Below, one piece after another: positions 55,433 through 63,586 of a stretch of DNA of 64,000 nucleotides (the stretch's first letter is position 1; each line of letters starts with the position of its first letter). Under the pieces are notes generated by a model, which saw nothing but the letters and a program-made list of their open reading frames with translations, did not search any database and had not been told where the DNA came from. A program made the position numbers and the translations under genes. This stretch comes from RZYY01 sp036794825 (GTDB lineage: Bacteria; Bacteroidota; Bacteroidia; Bacteroidales; 4484-276). The stretch covers positions 1 through 64,000 of the forward strand of contig DAIRGA010000004.1 of the NCBI GenBank assembly GCA_036794825.1. Direction: 5' to 3'.

Positions 55433-55792
55433 TCAATAGGGAATCACCCCTGAAACCGTTACATACCGCACCGTGTCACTTCGTGATGATGCCTGTTTGA
55501 AAACTTTCCCATCAATCAGGATCATGATTTTGAGAGCAGATGAAATATCTTTATAATTCCCCGAAGCATACACGATTTCACCTTGTTCGGCAATGAAGGA
55601 GTACTCCCAGCGGTCGGTGGCACTGTTGGCTTCTACGTTGACCGTGATTAACTCTCTGGCTTCATTGCGATAGGCGATGCTAAATTCAGAAGTGGCCTCT
55701 GTGGCAATGTATTTTACATTCTTATCCTCCCGAACCTCGCATGAGATCTGCAAAATTGCTGCTACCACCAATATTATAATGTTTGTTTTCAT
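55433..55792 (-). CDS. Small lipoprotein of unknown function in copper-receptor locus
   Basis: 119 residues with a lipoprotein signal (AAILQISC, Cys about 18). The mature part looks like a small all-beta domain (FSIAYRNEARELITVNVEANSA), with no recognised motif. It starts 3 bp after the stop of the TonB receptor gene, so it is almost certainly co-expressed. It might be a periplasmic relay or receptor accessory; no direct evidence. Confidence 0.7.
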   Translation of the reverse strand: MKTNIIILVVAAILQISCEVREDKNVKYIATEATSEFSIAYRNEARELITVNVEANSATDRWEYSFIAEQGEIVYASGNYKDISSALKIMILIDGKVFKQASSRSDTVRYVTVSGVIPY

Positions 55793-55795
55793 CTA

Positions 55796-58159
55796 TTATA
55801 GATCCAGTAAAATTTTCAAATAGGCAATTCGTCCCGGTTCATAAAGCGATTTTGTGGATCCGATCATTCTCCGGTTCAGATGTTCGTAATAAAAAGTATC
55901 GAGCAGGTTGTTGATCCCAGCCGAAACAGATATCTGCCGGTTGTACTGATAGTAAAGATTCAGCCCAAAAACCACAAAACCCGGAGTTGAATCCTCATCA
56001 TATGAAGCTGATATCCGGTTTTGGGCAGAAACCGCTCTCACCTTCACTTCCGGAACCAATCTCTTCCCAAAAAAATTATACCTCAACTTCAGATTTCCTT
56101 CAAGAGGTGGCAATTCGGGTAACGGATCATTCTCAACCATTTCAGAACCAACAACATTCCCATTTTCGACGGTATAGCGGGTGGCTTCCGGGTTGATTCC
56201 TGTGGTGTAAGCCATTGTGACTACCGACTCCCATTTATACATGGAGGGTGATTTCCATTGAAACTCAAAACCATAGAGTAATGCGTAATCAATGTTTACA
56301 AACTGCTTAACCCCAAGCACTCCGCTGGTTTGAGGCATCACTAGTGAAGGCGGAATCCGGTTGCCAGAAATGAAATCGGTAATATAGGAGAAGAATCCGT
56401 TGGCAGTAATCTGACCGAATTTCCCATCAGAAAAACGCAACGTCAGATCAGCCTGATGATTGTTTTCCGGTTTTAGTTGAGGATTACCGAGATAATCGTA
56501 ATTATCGTACCCGATGGGCAGCAAAATGATAAATCGTTCGACCATATCCGGGCTACGCACGCCTCTGCCTAATGAAAAATCAATGTTAATATCTTGGTTG
56601 ACACGAAGTCTTAAACCTGCTGAAAAACTAAGATTAACAAAATCAGAATCCACCGTATCGTTGAAATATACAGTATTGCCTTTCATATCAAAGAATGTAA
56701 GCGCATCAGAAGTTCCCTGATTAAAATCGAGTCTTCCGGCGAAAATCCATTGCAGATTGGCAGATTGCATGAATCGGTACTCAGCAAAAAATCCGAGATT
56801 CTGAATGTTGGCATTTTCCCAGAGCGCTTCCGTTTTTACTGGTAAACCAGGTTGCAGGATAAAGTTTTTGATTCGCCGGCCATCTTTGAAGATATTCTCA
56901 TAATCCATCCCAAAATGAAACTTGTCAGTTCCATGCTGCATTCCAAAATCAATTCTTCCGCCCTGATTTAGTGCATCAACTTTCGAAATTGCAACCACAG
57001 TATCCGAAAACGGTCGCCATTTGTTGTCCATTTCATGATACACATCCGAGCGATAAACTTTTAAGTCAACCGATTGCAAACGCTTAATTGAGTTGGAGTA
57101 ATTGTATTTTAGCGAAGCAAGCCTGGTATTATCCATGCGCTCATCCATTGGAAGAGCCGGAAAATGGATATCAAAACCATGCGAACTTTTGAAATATAAG
57201 CTCAAACTATGGTGTTTTACCAGTGAAAAACCCACCTCTCCTGTAAAGTTGTATTTCTGAAAGGACGATTTTACTTTTTCTCTATTTCCTGCCTCATAAT
57301 TTCCATACTCGCGCCTATTGCCGGAAAGGTTAAAATAGACTTTCCTATTCCCCCCATAAATTGATAAATGACCGTCGTCGCCATTCCAGTTACTTTCCCA
57401 ACCTTTCATAGCTTTCATGCCGATTGTAAAATGTCCGGTTGGCCTGGGCAGACTTGAATTCAGATTAATTACACCGCCAAATACCGGTCCGTAACGCAGT
57501 GCATAAGGACCTTTTAATATTTCGATTGAAGACAAATCATTAGGATCAATATGCGAGGAGGCCGGATCCATGCGATTAGGGCATCCACCCTCTATCTTTT
57601 GTCCCGAATTCAGTTGTACGTTCAACTGGCCTGCTTTCATTCCTCTCAGGACAGGATCAATATTCGTGGCGCCTTTTCTAACTCCGGCAAGATTCGGTTC
57701 TTCTCTCAGGTATTCACCAACGTCGCGGGCTGGAATGCGTTGTATTTCACCCGAACTAAAAACATCTCTCAAGTAGGGATCCTGCCTGTTGCTCTTACCG
57801 ATAACTTCCACTCCCTCAATACTTTGAATGTCTTCCTTCAGAGTGATGTTGAATATTAGTACCGATTCCTCTTTTACTTCAATATTCTGACCGTAAGTAT
57901 GGAACCCAACAGATTTTACCCTAAGCTCATACAAGCCGGGTTTCACTCCCGGAATTTCAAATTCTCCATCATTATTTGTAATGGTGTGGTACCTTCCCGG
58001 TTTTAATCCTACATCAGCGTAAGCTACCGGGCCGGCAGTGGTGTGGGAGGTAATTTTTCCTGTGACTTTTGCCGTCGTCTGTGCAAAAAGGGAAAGGTTG
58101 ACCAAAAGGAAGAGTACAAATATTACTGATCTCTTAAAGTATTTCAGTTGATATGCCAT
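55796..58159 (-). CDS. TonB-dependent copper receptor, OprC-like
   Basis: 787 residues. Signal peptide, then a carboxypeptidase-regulatory-like domain (about 30-108, KVTGKITSHTTAGPVAYADV), plug (about 125-240) and barrel ending LKILLDL. The plug carries GCPNRMDPASSHIDP with C193-x3-M197, and the barrel has H375-x-M377 (VYHEMDN). As I recall, OprC binds copper through C143, M147, H323 and M325. The spacing between the two motifs is 182 residues here and 180 there, so copper transport is strongly suggested. The two lipoprotein genes follow closely. Confidence 0.9.
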   Translation of the reverse strand: MAYQLKYFKRSVIFVLFLLVNLSLFAQTTAKVTGKITSHTTAGPVAYADVGLKPGRYHTITNNDGEFEIPGVKPGLYELRVKSVGFHTYGQNIEVKEESVLIFNITLKEDIQSIEGVEVIGKSNRQDPYLRDVFSSGEIQRIPARDVGEYLREEPNLAGVRKGATNIDPVLRGMKAGQLNVQLNSGQKIEGGCPNRMDPASSHIDPNDLSSIEILKGPYALRYGPVFGGVINLNSSLPRPTGHFTIGMKAMKGWESNWNGDDGHLSIYGGNRKVYFNLSGNRREYGNYEAGNREKVKSSFQKYNFTGEVGFSLVKHHSLSLYFKSSHGFDIHFPALPMDERMDNTRLASLKYNYSNSIKRLQSVDLKVYRSDVYHEMDNKWRPFSDTVVAISKVDALNQGGRIDFGMQHGTDKFHFGMDYENIFKDGRRIKNFILQPGLPVKTEALWENANIQNLGFFAEYRFMQSANLQWIFAGRLDFNQGTSDALTFFDMKGNTVYFNDTVDSDFVNLSFSAGLRLRVNQDINIDFSLGRGVRSPDMVERFIILLPIGYDNYDYLGNPQLKPENNHQADLTLRFSDGKFGQITANGFFSYITDFISGNRIPPSLVMPQTSGVLGVKQFVNIDYALLYGFEFQWKSPSMYKWESVVTMAYTTGINPEATRYTVENGNVVGSEMVENDPLPELPPLEGNLKLRYNFFGKRLVPEVKVRAVSAQNRISASYDEDSTPGFVVFGLNLYYQYNRQISVSAGINNLLDTFYYEHLNRRMIGSTKSLYEPGRIAYLKILLDL

Positions 58160-58187
58160 CGGTGATCCGGTCTTATTTTGTCACTCA

Positions 58188-58195
58188 CAAAATTA
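58188..58195 (-). promoter_or_regulatory. -7 element (TAATTTTG) for the copper-receptor operon
   Basis: Minus-strand TAATTTTG, 29 bases from ATG 58159. I saw no obvious metal-regulator operator beside it. Confidence 0.5.
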
Positions 58196-58255
58196 AAGAA
58201 CTTCAGAGAGCGAAAGGCATTGATAACTATCAACCCTAATGTAAGTTTGGGGAAT

Positions 58256-58283
58256 AAAAAAAAGCAGGCGAACCTGCTTTTCT
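58256..58283 (-). terminator. Rho-independent terminator of the thrS-infC-rpmI-rplT operon
   Basis: The minus strand reads AAAGCAGG-TTCG-CCTGCTTT, a perfect 8-bp stem with a stable UUCG loop, followed by a T run (58256-58263). It lies just past the rplT stop at 58293. Confidence 0.92.
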
Positions 58284-58292
58284 TTATTTTGG

Positions 58293-58640
58293 CTAACCTT
58301 TTAGGGCGTCCACCACAGCTTTGAAGGCTTCCGGGTGGTTCATGGCCAGATCGGCCAACACCTTGCGGTTAAGCTGTATGTCGGCTTTGTTGAGCTTACC
58401 GATAAAAGCCGAATAAGAAAGACCATGAGGCCTTACTCCGGCATTGATACGCTGGATCCACAAAGCTCTGAAATTTCTCTTCTTGGTACGACGGTCGCGA
58501 TAAGCATACTGTTGTCCTTTCTCGTAGGAATTTTTCGCAACGGTCCACACGTTTTTACGTGCTCCAAACTGTCCTTTTGTGCGTCCAAGTATTTTCTTTC
58601 TCCTGGCACGCGATGCAACTGCATTTACTGATCTTGGCAT
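58293..58640 (-). CDS. rplT: 50S ribosomal protein L20
   Basis: 115 residues. It has the usual start MPRSVNAVASRARRKKILG, the basic RTKGQFGARKNVWTVAK region, and LWIQRINAGVRPHGLSYS in the globular half. L20 is an early assembly protein that binds 23S rRNA and in several bacteria represses its own operon. Last gene of the operon. Confidence 0.98.
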   Translation of the reverse strand: MPRSVNAVASRARRKKILGRTKGQFGARKNVWTVAKNSYEKGQQYAYRDRRTKKRNFRALWIQRINAGVRPHGLSYSAFIGKLNKADIQLNRKVLADLAMNHPEAFKAVVDALKG

Positions 58641-58719
58641 AGTGATTTGATTTTTTCACGTCAGCGCTCCGCCCTTTCGGAGTCTTTTTCTGCTGAACGT
58701 AAGTTTAACATTTGATTAA

Positions 58720-58914
58720 TTACTTGACGAGCATAGCTTTAACGTTCTTCACATCGGCGCTGTCAACAATGGTAAAATAACCAAGGTTACGTTTGCGCTT
58801 TGTTGACTTTTTGGTCAGGATGTGACTTTTGTAAGCATGTCTCCTCTTGATCTTGCCTGTGCCTGTAAACGTAAAACGTTTTTTGGCGCTGGCTTTTGTC
58901 TTCATCTTTGGCAT
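58720..58914 (-). CDS. rpmI: 50S ribosomal protein L35
   Basis: 64 residues, highly basic (MPKMKTKASAKKRFTFTGTG, KIKRRHAYKSHILTKKSTKRKRN). Standard length and order between infC and rplT. Part of the large ribosomal subunit. Confidence 0.98.
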   Translation of the reverse strand: MPKMKTKASAKKRFTFTGTGKIKRRHAYKSHILTKKSTKRKRNLGYFTIVDSADVKNVKAMLVK

Positions 58915-58951
58915 TACTGAAAAGTATTAAATGGTTGATATACTTGGTGTT

Positions 58952-59512
58952 TTAACTCTTTTTCGGTGCAATGATCATAATCATGCGCTTCTTCTCCAAT
59001 AGCGGAAGCTTTTCTACTTTGCCGTAATCTTCAAGGTCCTGGGCAAATTTCAAAAGCATCAATTCACCCTTGTCCTTGTAAACGATGGTTCTTCCTTTGA
59101 AAAAGACCTCCACCTTTACTTTTGCTCCTTCTTCAAGGAACTTTTTGGCATGATTAAGTTTAAAATTGAAATCGTGATCGTCGGTGTTTGGCCCGAGTCT
59201 GATCTCTTTCACCACCACTTTTGCGGTTTTTGCTTTGATCTCTTTTTGCTTTTTCTTCTGGTCGTAAAGAAACTTCTTGTAATCCATTACTTTACAAACC
59301 GGTGGATTGGCAGCCGGTGAAATTTCGACCAGGTCGAGTTCCTGTTGGCGGGCGATTTCCAGAGCCTCTTTGATGGTCAGAATTCCCTGCTCAACATTTT
59401 CCCCAACTATACGAACGACAGGTCCTTTGATCTCCTCGTTGATCCGATGCGGATTTTCTTTTTTCCGCTGAACAGGACGTCTTACAAAATCTTTTTTTAT
59501 AGGCGTTGCTAT
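58952..59512 (-). CDS. infC: Translation initiation factor IF-3, apparent AUA start
   Basis: 186 residues if translation begins at ATA 59512. The first in-frame ATG (59287) would give only 111 residues and remove the whole N-terminal domain, although homologous sequence (PHRINEEIKGPVVRIVGENV, ELDLVEISPAANPPVCKV) continues upstream of it. The frame closes at TAA (59516-59518) just before ATA, and AGGAGG (59520-59525) sits 7 bases upstream of ATA. No ATG, GTG or TTG is available between. IF-3 discriminates against non-canonical starts, and infC in enterobacteria uses AUU for autoregulation, so a rare start is biologically sensible. N domain about 15-85, C domain about 95-186 (KEIRLGPNTDDHDFNFKL, FFKGR). 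Confidence 0.93.
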   Translation of the reverse strand: MATPIKKDFVRRPVQRKKENPHRINEEIKGPVVRIVGENVEQGILTIKEALEIARQQELDLVEISPAANPPVCKVMDYKKFLYDQKKKQKEIKAKTAKVVVKEIRLGPNTDDHDFNFKLNHAKKFLEEGAKVKVEVFFKGRTIVYKDKGELMLLKFAQDLEDYGKVEKLPLLEKKRMIMIIAPKKS

Positions 59513-59525
59513 AACTTATCCTCCT
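59513..59525 (-). promoter_or_regulatory. Strong Shine-Dalgarno before the AUA start of infC
   Basis: The minus strand reads AGGAGGATAAGTT directly before ATA 59512. Strong SD sites are uncommon in Bacteroidota, so its presence here supports this as the start. Confidence 0.75.
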
Positions 59526-59551
59526 GAAATTTGATTATACAATTAGAGGGT

Positions 59552-61489
59552 TTAAACCTCTGTTAATTTATTGATTTCTTGCGAAATATGATCTGCAAAT
59601 GATTGTACCGTGAATGTTCCCATGTCGCCTTCGCCCTGCTTTCTAACCGAAATAGTTCCTTCTGCTTCTTCTTTCTCGCCAACGATGAGCATGAAAGGAA
59701 TGCGTTTCATTTCAGCGTCACGGATTTTCTTACCGGCCTTTTCACTTCGGGTATCTAACTCAGCACGCACGTTCAAACCGGCCAGCAAAGATAGAACCTT
59801 TTCGGCATAATCATGATATTTTTCGCTGATAGGTAAAATGATAGCCTGAACCGGTGTGAGCCAGAGCGGGAATTTTCCGGCGCAATGCTCGATCAATACG
59901 GCTACAAAGCGCTCCATCGAACCAAACGGCGCTCTGTGAATCATCACAGGACGATGTTTTTCGTTGTCGCTTCCAGTGTACTCCAGGTCAAAACGTTCTG
60001 GCAGGTTGTAGTCCACCTGGATGGTACCCAATTGCCATTTTCTGCCAAGGGCATCGCGTACCATAAAATCCATCTTAGGGCCATAAAATGCCGCTTCACC
60101 ATAAGCAACCACCGTTTCAAGTCCTGATTCCGCAGCTACTTCCATGATTGCCTTTTCGGCTTTTTCCCAATTCTCATCGGTTCCGATGTATTTTTCCGTG
60201 TTGCTGGGATCGCGTAAAGAAATTTGTGTAATGAAATCTTTGAAATCCAATGCTTTGAAGATTCTCATAACGATATTCATCACAGCAATAAATTCTGATT
60301 TTACCTGATCGGGCGTGCAGAAGATATGGGCATCATCCTGTGTAAAGCCGCGAACCCTTGTTAAACCATGCAATTCGCCGCTTTGCTCGTAACGGTAAAC
60401 AGTACCAAATTCAGCGTAGCGAAGCGGAAGATCTTTATAAGAATGGGGTTTCGATTTGTAGATTTCGCAGTGATGAGGGCAGTTCATGGGCTTTAGGAAG
60501 AACTGCTCGCCCGGAACCGGGGTTGAGATTGGCTGAAACGACTCGGCGCCATATTTCGCCAGGTGGCCTGAGGTTCTGTAAAGCTCAACATTCCCAATGT
60601 GTGGGGTTATCACCGGCTGGTATCCGGCCTCTTTCTGAACTTTTTTAAGGTATTGTTCGAGCCGTTCACGAAGTTCGGCGCCTTTGGGCAACCACAGTGG
60701 TAATCCCAGGCCTACTTTCTGAGAAAAAGTGAAAATCTCCAGGTCTTTCCCCAGTCGGCGATGATCACGCTTTTTGGCTTCCTCGAGCATAATAAGATAA
60801 TCTTCCAACTCTTTGGCCTTAGGGAATGTTATCCCGTAAATACGCGTTAGTTGTTTGCGTTTTTCATCGCCGCGCCAGTATGCCCCTGCAAGGCTGAGCA
60901 ACTTTATCGCTTTGATGTGACCGGTGTCGGGCAAATGGGGTCCGCGGCAGAGGTCAACGAAACTTCCTGATTCATAGAATGTGATCTGACCATCTTCCAG
61001 CTCGCCAAGAAGTTCAAGTTTATATTCATCACCCTTTTTGGTAAAATACTCTATCGCTTCACTTTTTGAAACATAGCGCCGGTTGTAAGCGTGCTTCTCT
61101 TTGGCCAGTTCTTTCATCTTATTCTCGATGGCTACCAGGTCGGCATCTGAAATCTGGCGATCTCCAGTGTCAACATCGTAGTAGAAACCTGCTTCGATGT
61201 CGGGACCGATACCAAATTTTGCGCCGGGGTAGAGCGCTTCGATAGCCTCTGCCATCAGGTGCGCCGATGAGTGCCACATAGTAGCTTTACCCTCTTTGTC
61301 TTCCCAGGTCAAAAGTCTGACTGATGCATCGGAGGTAATGGGTCTGGTGGCGTCCCAAACATCACCATTAACTTCGGCGGCCAGCACGTTTCTGGCAAGT
61401 CCTTCGCTGATGCTTTTCGCAATCTCAAGACCTGTTACTCCTTCGTTGAATTCCCTTGAACTTTTGTCTGGCAGGGTTATGTTAATCAT
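59552..61489 (-). CDS. thrS: Threonyl-tRNA synthetase
   Basis: 645 residues, full length. TGS domain (about 1-62), editing/SAD domain (about 63-240, with WHSSAHLMAEAIEALYPG and a C-terminal GPHLPDTG), class II catalytic core with MNCPHHCEIY (zinc Cys), GLTRVRGFTQDDAHIFC and GSMERFVAVLIEH, then the anticodon-binding domain (about 540-640, QAIILPISEKYHDYAEKV). First gene of the thrS-infC-rpmI-rplT operon; infC begins 39 bp later. Confidence 0.98.
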   Translation of the reverse strand: MINITLPDKSSREFNEGVTGLEIAKSISEGLARNVLAAEVNGDVWDATRPITSDASVRLLTWEDKEGKATMWHSSAHLMAEAIEALYPGAKFGIGPDIEAGFYYDVDTGDRQISDADLVAIENKMKELAKEKHAYNRRYVSKSEAIEYFTKKGDEYKLELLGELEDGQITFYESGSFVDLCRGPHLPDTGHIKAIKLLSLAGAYWRGDEKRKQLTRIYGITFPKAKELEDYLIMLEEAKKRDHRRLGKDLEIFTFSQKVGLGLPLWLPKGAELRERLEQYLKKVQKEAGYQPVITPHIGNVELYRTSGHLAKYGAESFQPISTPVPGEQFFLKPMNCPHHCEIYKSKPHSYKDLPLRYAEFGTVYRYEQSGELHGLTRVRGFTQDDAHIFCTPDQVKSEFIAVMNIVMRIFKALDFKDFITQISLRDPSNTEKYIGTDENWEKAEKAIMEVAAESGLETVVAYGEAAFYGPKMDFMVRDALGRKWQLGTIQVDYNLPERFDLEYTGSDNEKHRPVMIHRAPFGSMERFVAVLIEHCAGKFPLWLTPVQAIILPISEKYHDYAEKVLSLLAGLNVRAELDTRSEKAGKKIRDAEMKRIPFMLIVGEKEEAEGTISVRKQGEGDMGTFTVQSFADHISQEINKLTEV

Positions 61490-61526
61490 GATTTTTATGC
61501 TCTGAATCCTATAAAAAAATTGGGCG

Positions 61527-61534
61527 CAAAGGTA
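61527..61534 (-). promoter_or_regulatory. -7 element (TACCTTTG) for the thrS operon
   Basis: Minus-strand TACCTTTG, 38 bases from ATG 61489. Confidence 0.5.
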
Positions 61535-61621
61535 GAAATTAATTTTCTAATCCATTGCTAAAGGGAATGTTAAAAATGAAAAAAGCAATTTTTTAGGGAA
61601 ATTTCTCCTAAAACCGATGGG

Positions 61622-62593
61622 TCATTCTGTAGGTTTTTTTTGCTGCAGCCACAACACCTGGCCTGACTTAGGCTCCTGGCCGGCTTTCATCCTGTTATAC
61701 TTCATGAGTTTTTTCAGTTTGATGCCATAAACCTGGGAAATCGCCCGCATGGTTTCGCCTTTAGAAACCACATGAAACGGGTTGGTTGCCTTGTTGCGCT
61801 TCTTTTCGAGGTAAACCATGTCGCCCTCTTTCAGCTTGTCGCGCTTGCTCAGCTCATTGTATTTCCATACCTGGAAACTGTAGATATTGAATTCGTTGGC
61901 AAGGCTGTAAAAATCATCGCCCTTTCGGGCAATAATGTATTTCCGGCCGTTGTTGGTGAGTAAATTTCTCACTGCTGGAGCTTTTTCAGGGGTCGTTACA
62001 ATTGGTTTCACCGGTACTGTCTCCTCAGAGGATTTCTTTTTCCTTGCAAGAATATCTTTTTTTGTAAGGTCATATTGATAAAGCTTCAGATCCTCGATAA
62101 GATTAATCAACAATTCAGCGTAACGGGGATTGGTTGCATAACCTGCTTTCTTCAGCCCATGAGCCCAGCCCTTGTAGTCTGTGGTTTCGAGCTCAAATAA
62201 CGATGCGTAACGCGGCCTGGTAGTAAGAAATGCCGAATGGTCCTTGTAGGATTGATCCACATTGTCGTACTTACGGAAACATTCCTGTGGAGCATCATCG
62301 TCAACTTTTATTGATTCTCCGGTCCAACCATGGCATTTGATACCAAAATGGTTTTTTGCTTCACTCGCCAGCCGGCTGTTGCCGCTGCCCGACTCTAGAA
62401 TGGCCTGAGCGAGTTTGATGCTTGCTGGTATTCCAAATTCATACATCTCCCTGACAGCCATGTCTTTGTAATTCGCAACATATTCCTCCTTTGTCATCTG
62501 ACGGGATTGCGATACAGCATTGATCTGCACTGCAACAAGCAAAGCAATTGTAAAAGGGAACCAGGTTGAGGTGATCGGGGAACGCTTAACCAT
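61622..62593 (-). CDS. Peptidoglycan glucosaminidase with two LysM domains
   Basis: 323 residues. A signal or anchor (WFPFTIALLVAVQINA) is followed by a glucosaminidase domain (GH73-type, about 33-180) with the catalytic Glu in KLAQAILESGSGNSRLA, the FGIKCHGW motif and the YDNVDQSYKDHSAFL block. Two LysM repeats (about 215-262, IIARKGDDFYSLANEF; about 272-318, HVVSKGETMRAISQVY) bind peptidoglycan. It probably cleaves GlcNAc-MurNAc linkages during wall remodelling. Promoter element at 62616-62623. Confidence 0.92.
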   Translation of the reverse strand: MVKRSPITSTWFPFTIALLVAVQINAVSQSRQMTKEEYVANYKDMAVREMYEFGIPASIKLAQAILESGSGNSRLASEAKNHFGIKCHGWTGESIKVDDDAPQECFRKYDNVDQSYKDHSAFLTTRPRYASLFELETTDYKGWAHGLKKAGYATNPRYAELLINLIEDLKLYQYDLTKKDILARKKKSSEETVPVKPIVTTPEKAPAVRNLLTNNGRKYIIARKGDDFYSLANEFNIYSFQVWKYNELSKRDKLKEGDMVYLEKKRNKATNPFHVVSKGETMRAISQVYGIKLKKLMKYNRMKAGQEPKSGQVLWLQQKKPTE

Positions 62594-62615
62594 TCAAAGG
62601 AGAGTTTTAACCGGG

Positions 62616-62623
62616 CAAAAATA
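62616..62623 (-). promoter_or_regulatory. -7 element (TATTTTTG) for the glucosaminidase gene
   Basis: Minus-strand TATTTTTG, 23 bases from ATG 62593. Confidence 0.5.
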
Positions 62624-62687
62624 GGAATTCCGGAAAAAGAGGATTTTGATTAAATAAGTACATGGTTTAATAGGAAAAAGTCAAATC

Positions 62688-63419
62688 TTAACCAAAACGT
62701 TTTTCTGCTTCTGCCGGGTTTTCAGGCTTGCCAATATCAATGTAAGATACAGAATCATCCTGAAATCCAATTATCTTGTAATGTGATGCCAATCGAAGGT
62801 AAGTCGGTATGATAGAGAACTTCCCATCCTCGGTCATCAATTGAAAAATTTCGGGATTAACGATATGAATACCATTGAATGCCAATTCTTTTGTATTGCC
62901 ATTCGGAATCGTAGCTTGGATTACTTCACTGGTTTTAGTGTTCTTCCAGCCGGTAAGTTGGCGATCTTCATCGAAAATCAAATACCGAGAACTGGGGCGC
63001 TTTTGCACAAAAAGAGTTGCCAGACTGCCAATGGTCATATGATACTGATACAATCGATTTAGGTCAATGTCAGAAATAACATCCACATTATGAATGACAA
63101 CCGGTAAATCTGGGTCGAATAATGCGGCCGCTTTTTTCAGTCCACCACCGGTATCGAGCAACTGATTCGTTTCGTCCGAAAATTGAATGTTAGCGCCGAA
63201 ATTATTTTGCCCGCTGAGGTAATTACGGATCAACTCAGGGAAATGATGCAGGTTGATAACAATATTAATGACACCAGCAGCCATCAGCTTTTCGATCACA
63301 TGCCGGAGCATGGGTTTACCGGCAACTTCAATCAGGGCTTTGGGAATGCTGTGGGTAACCGGTTGGAGGCGTGTGCCCAATCCGGCGGCAAAAATCATTG
63401 CCTGCATTGGGGATTTCAT
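62688..63419 (-). CDS. NDP-sugar nucleotidyltransferase, MurU-like
   Basis: 243 residues. The N-terminal AMIFAAGLGTRLQPVTHSIPKALIEV is the nucleotide-binding signature of sugar-1-phosphate nucleotidyltransferases. VIHNVDVISDIDLNRL supplies the metal-binding Asp, and NGIHIVNPEIF follows. No left-handed helix domain is present, as in MurU, the MurNAc-1-P uridylyltransferase of cell-wall recycling. The upstream RapZ-C-like gene, which in Bacteroidota is often joined to an AmgK-type kinase, fits an anomeric MurNAc salvage route. Substrate is inferred. ATG lies 1 base past the stop of the small upstream gene. Confidence 0.85.
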   Translation of the reverse strand: MKSPMQAMIFAAGLGTRLQPVTHSIPKALIEVAGKPMLRHVIEKLMAAGVINIVINLHHFPELIRNYLSGQNNFGANIQFSDETNQLLDTGGGLKKAAALFDPDLPVVIHNVDVISDIDLNRLYQYHMTIGSLATLFVQKRPSSRYLIFDEDRQLTGWKNTKTSEVIQATIPNGNTKELAFNGIHIVNPEIFQLMTEDGKFSIIPTYLRLASHYKIIGFQDDSVSYIDIGKPENPAEAEKRFG

Positions 63420-63420
63420 A

Positions 63421-63549
63421 TCAGGAGTGGCTCTTATGAGGTTTGCACAGCTTCTCCTTCTTGTTGGCTGTCATTTCGCATTTTGAGCAAACAAACTTAT
63501 GTTTGGTTGAATCCTTTGGTTTTACCTCTTTACAGCGTTTTTCTGACAT
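63421..63549 (-). CDS. Small Cys/Lys-rich protein (42 residues)
   Basis: Begins MSEKRCKEVKPKDSTKHKF, followed by VCSKCEMTANKKEKLCKPHK. A C-x2-C pair followed by a later Cys and His could bind one zinc (ribbon-like). It sits tightly between the RapZ-like gene (stop 63587) and the MurU-like gene (start 63419), so it is very probably a real co-translated gene. Function unknown; DNA or RNA binding is possible given the charge. Confidence 0.6.
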   Translation of the reverse strand: MSEKRCKEVKPKDSTKHKFVCSKCEMTANKKEKLCKPHKSHS

Positions 63550-63586
63550 GATTTTTACGAGAATGAGTTGATTAAACAGCAGGAAA

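Noticed and set aside
59510..59515. GTT at 59515 as the infC start
   Set aside because: GTT is not a known start codon. ATA is better spaced from AGGAGG and has precedent as a rare start.
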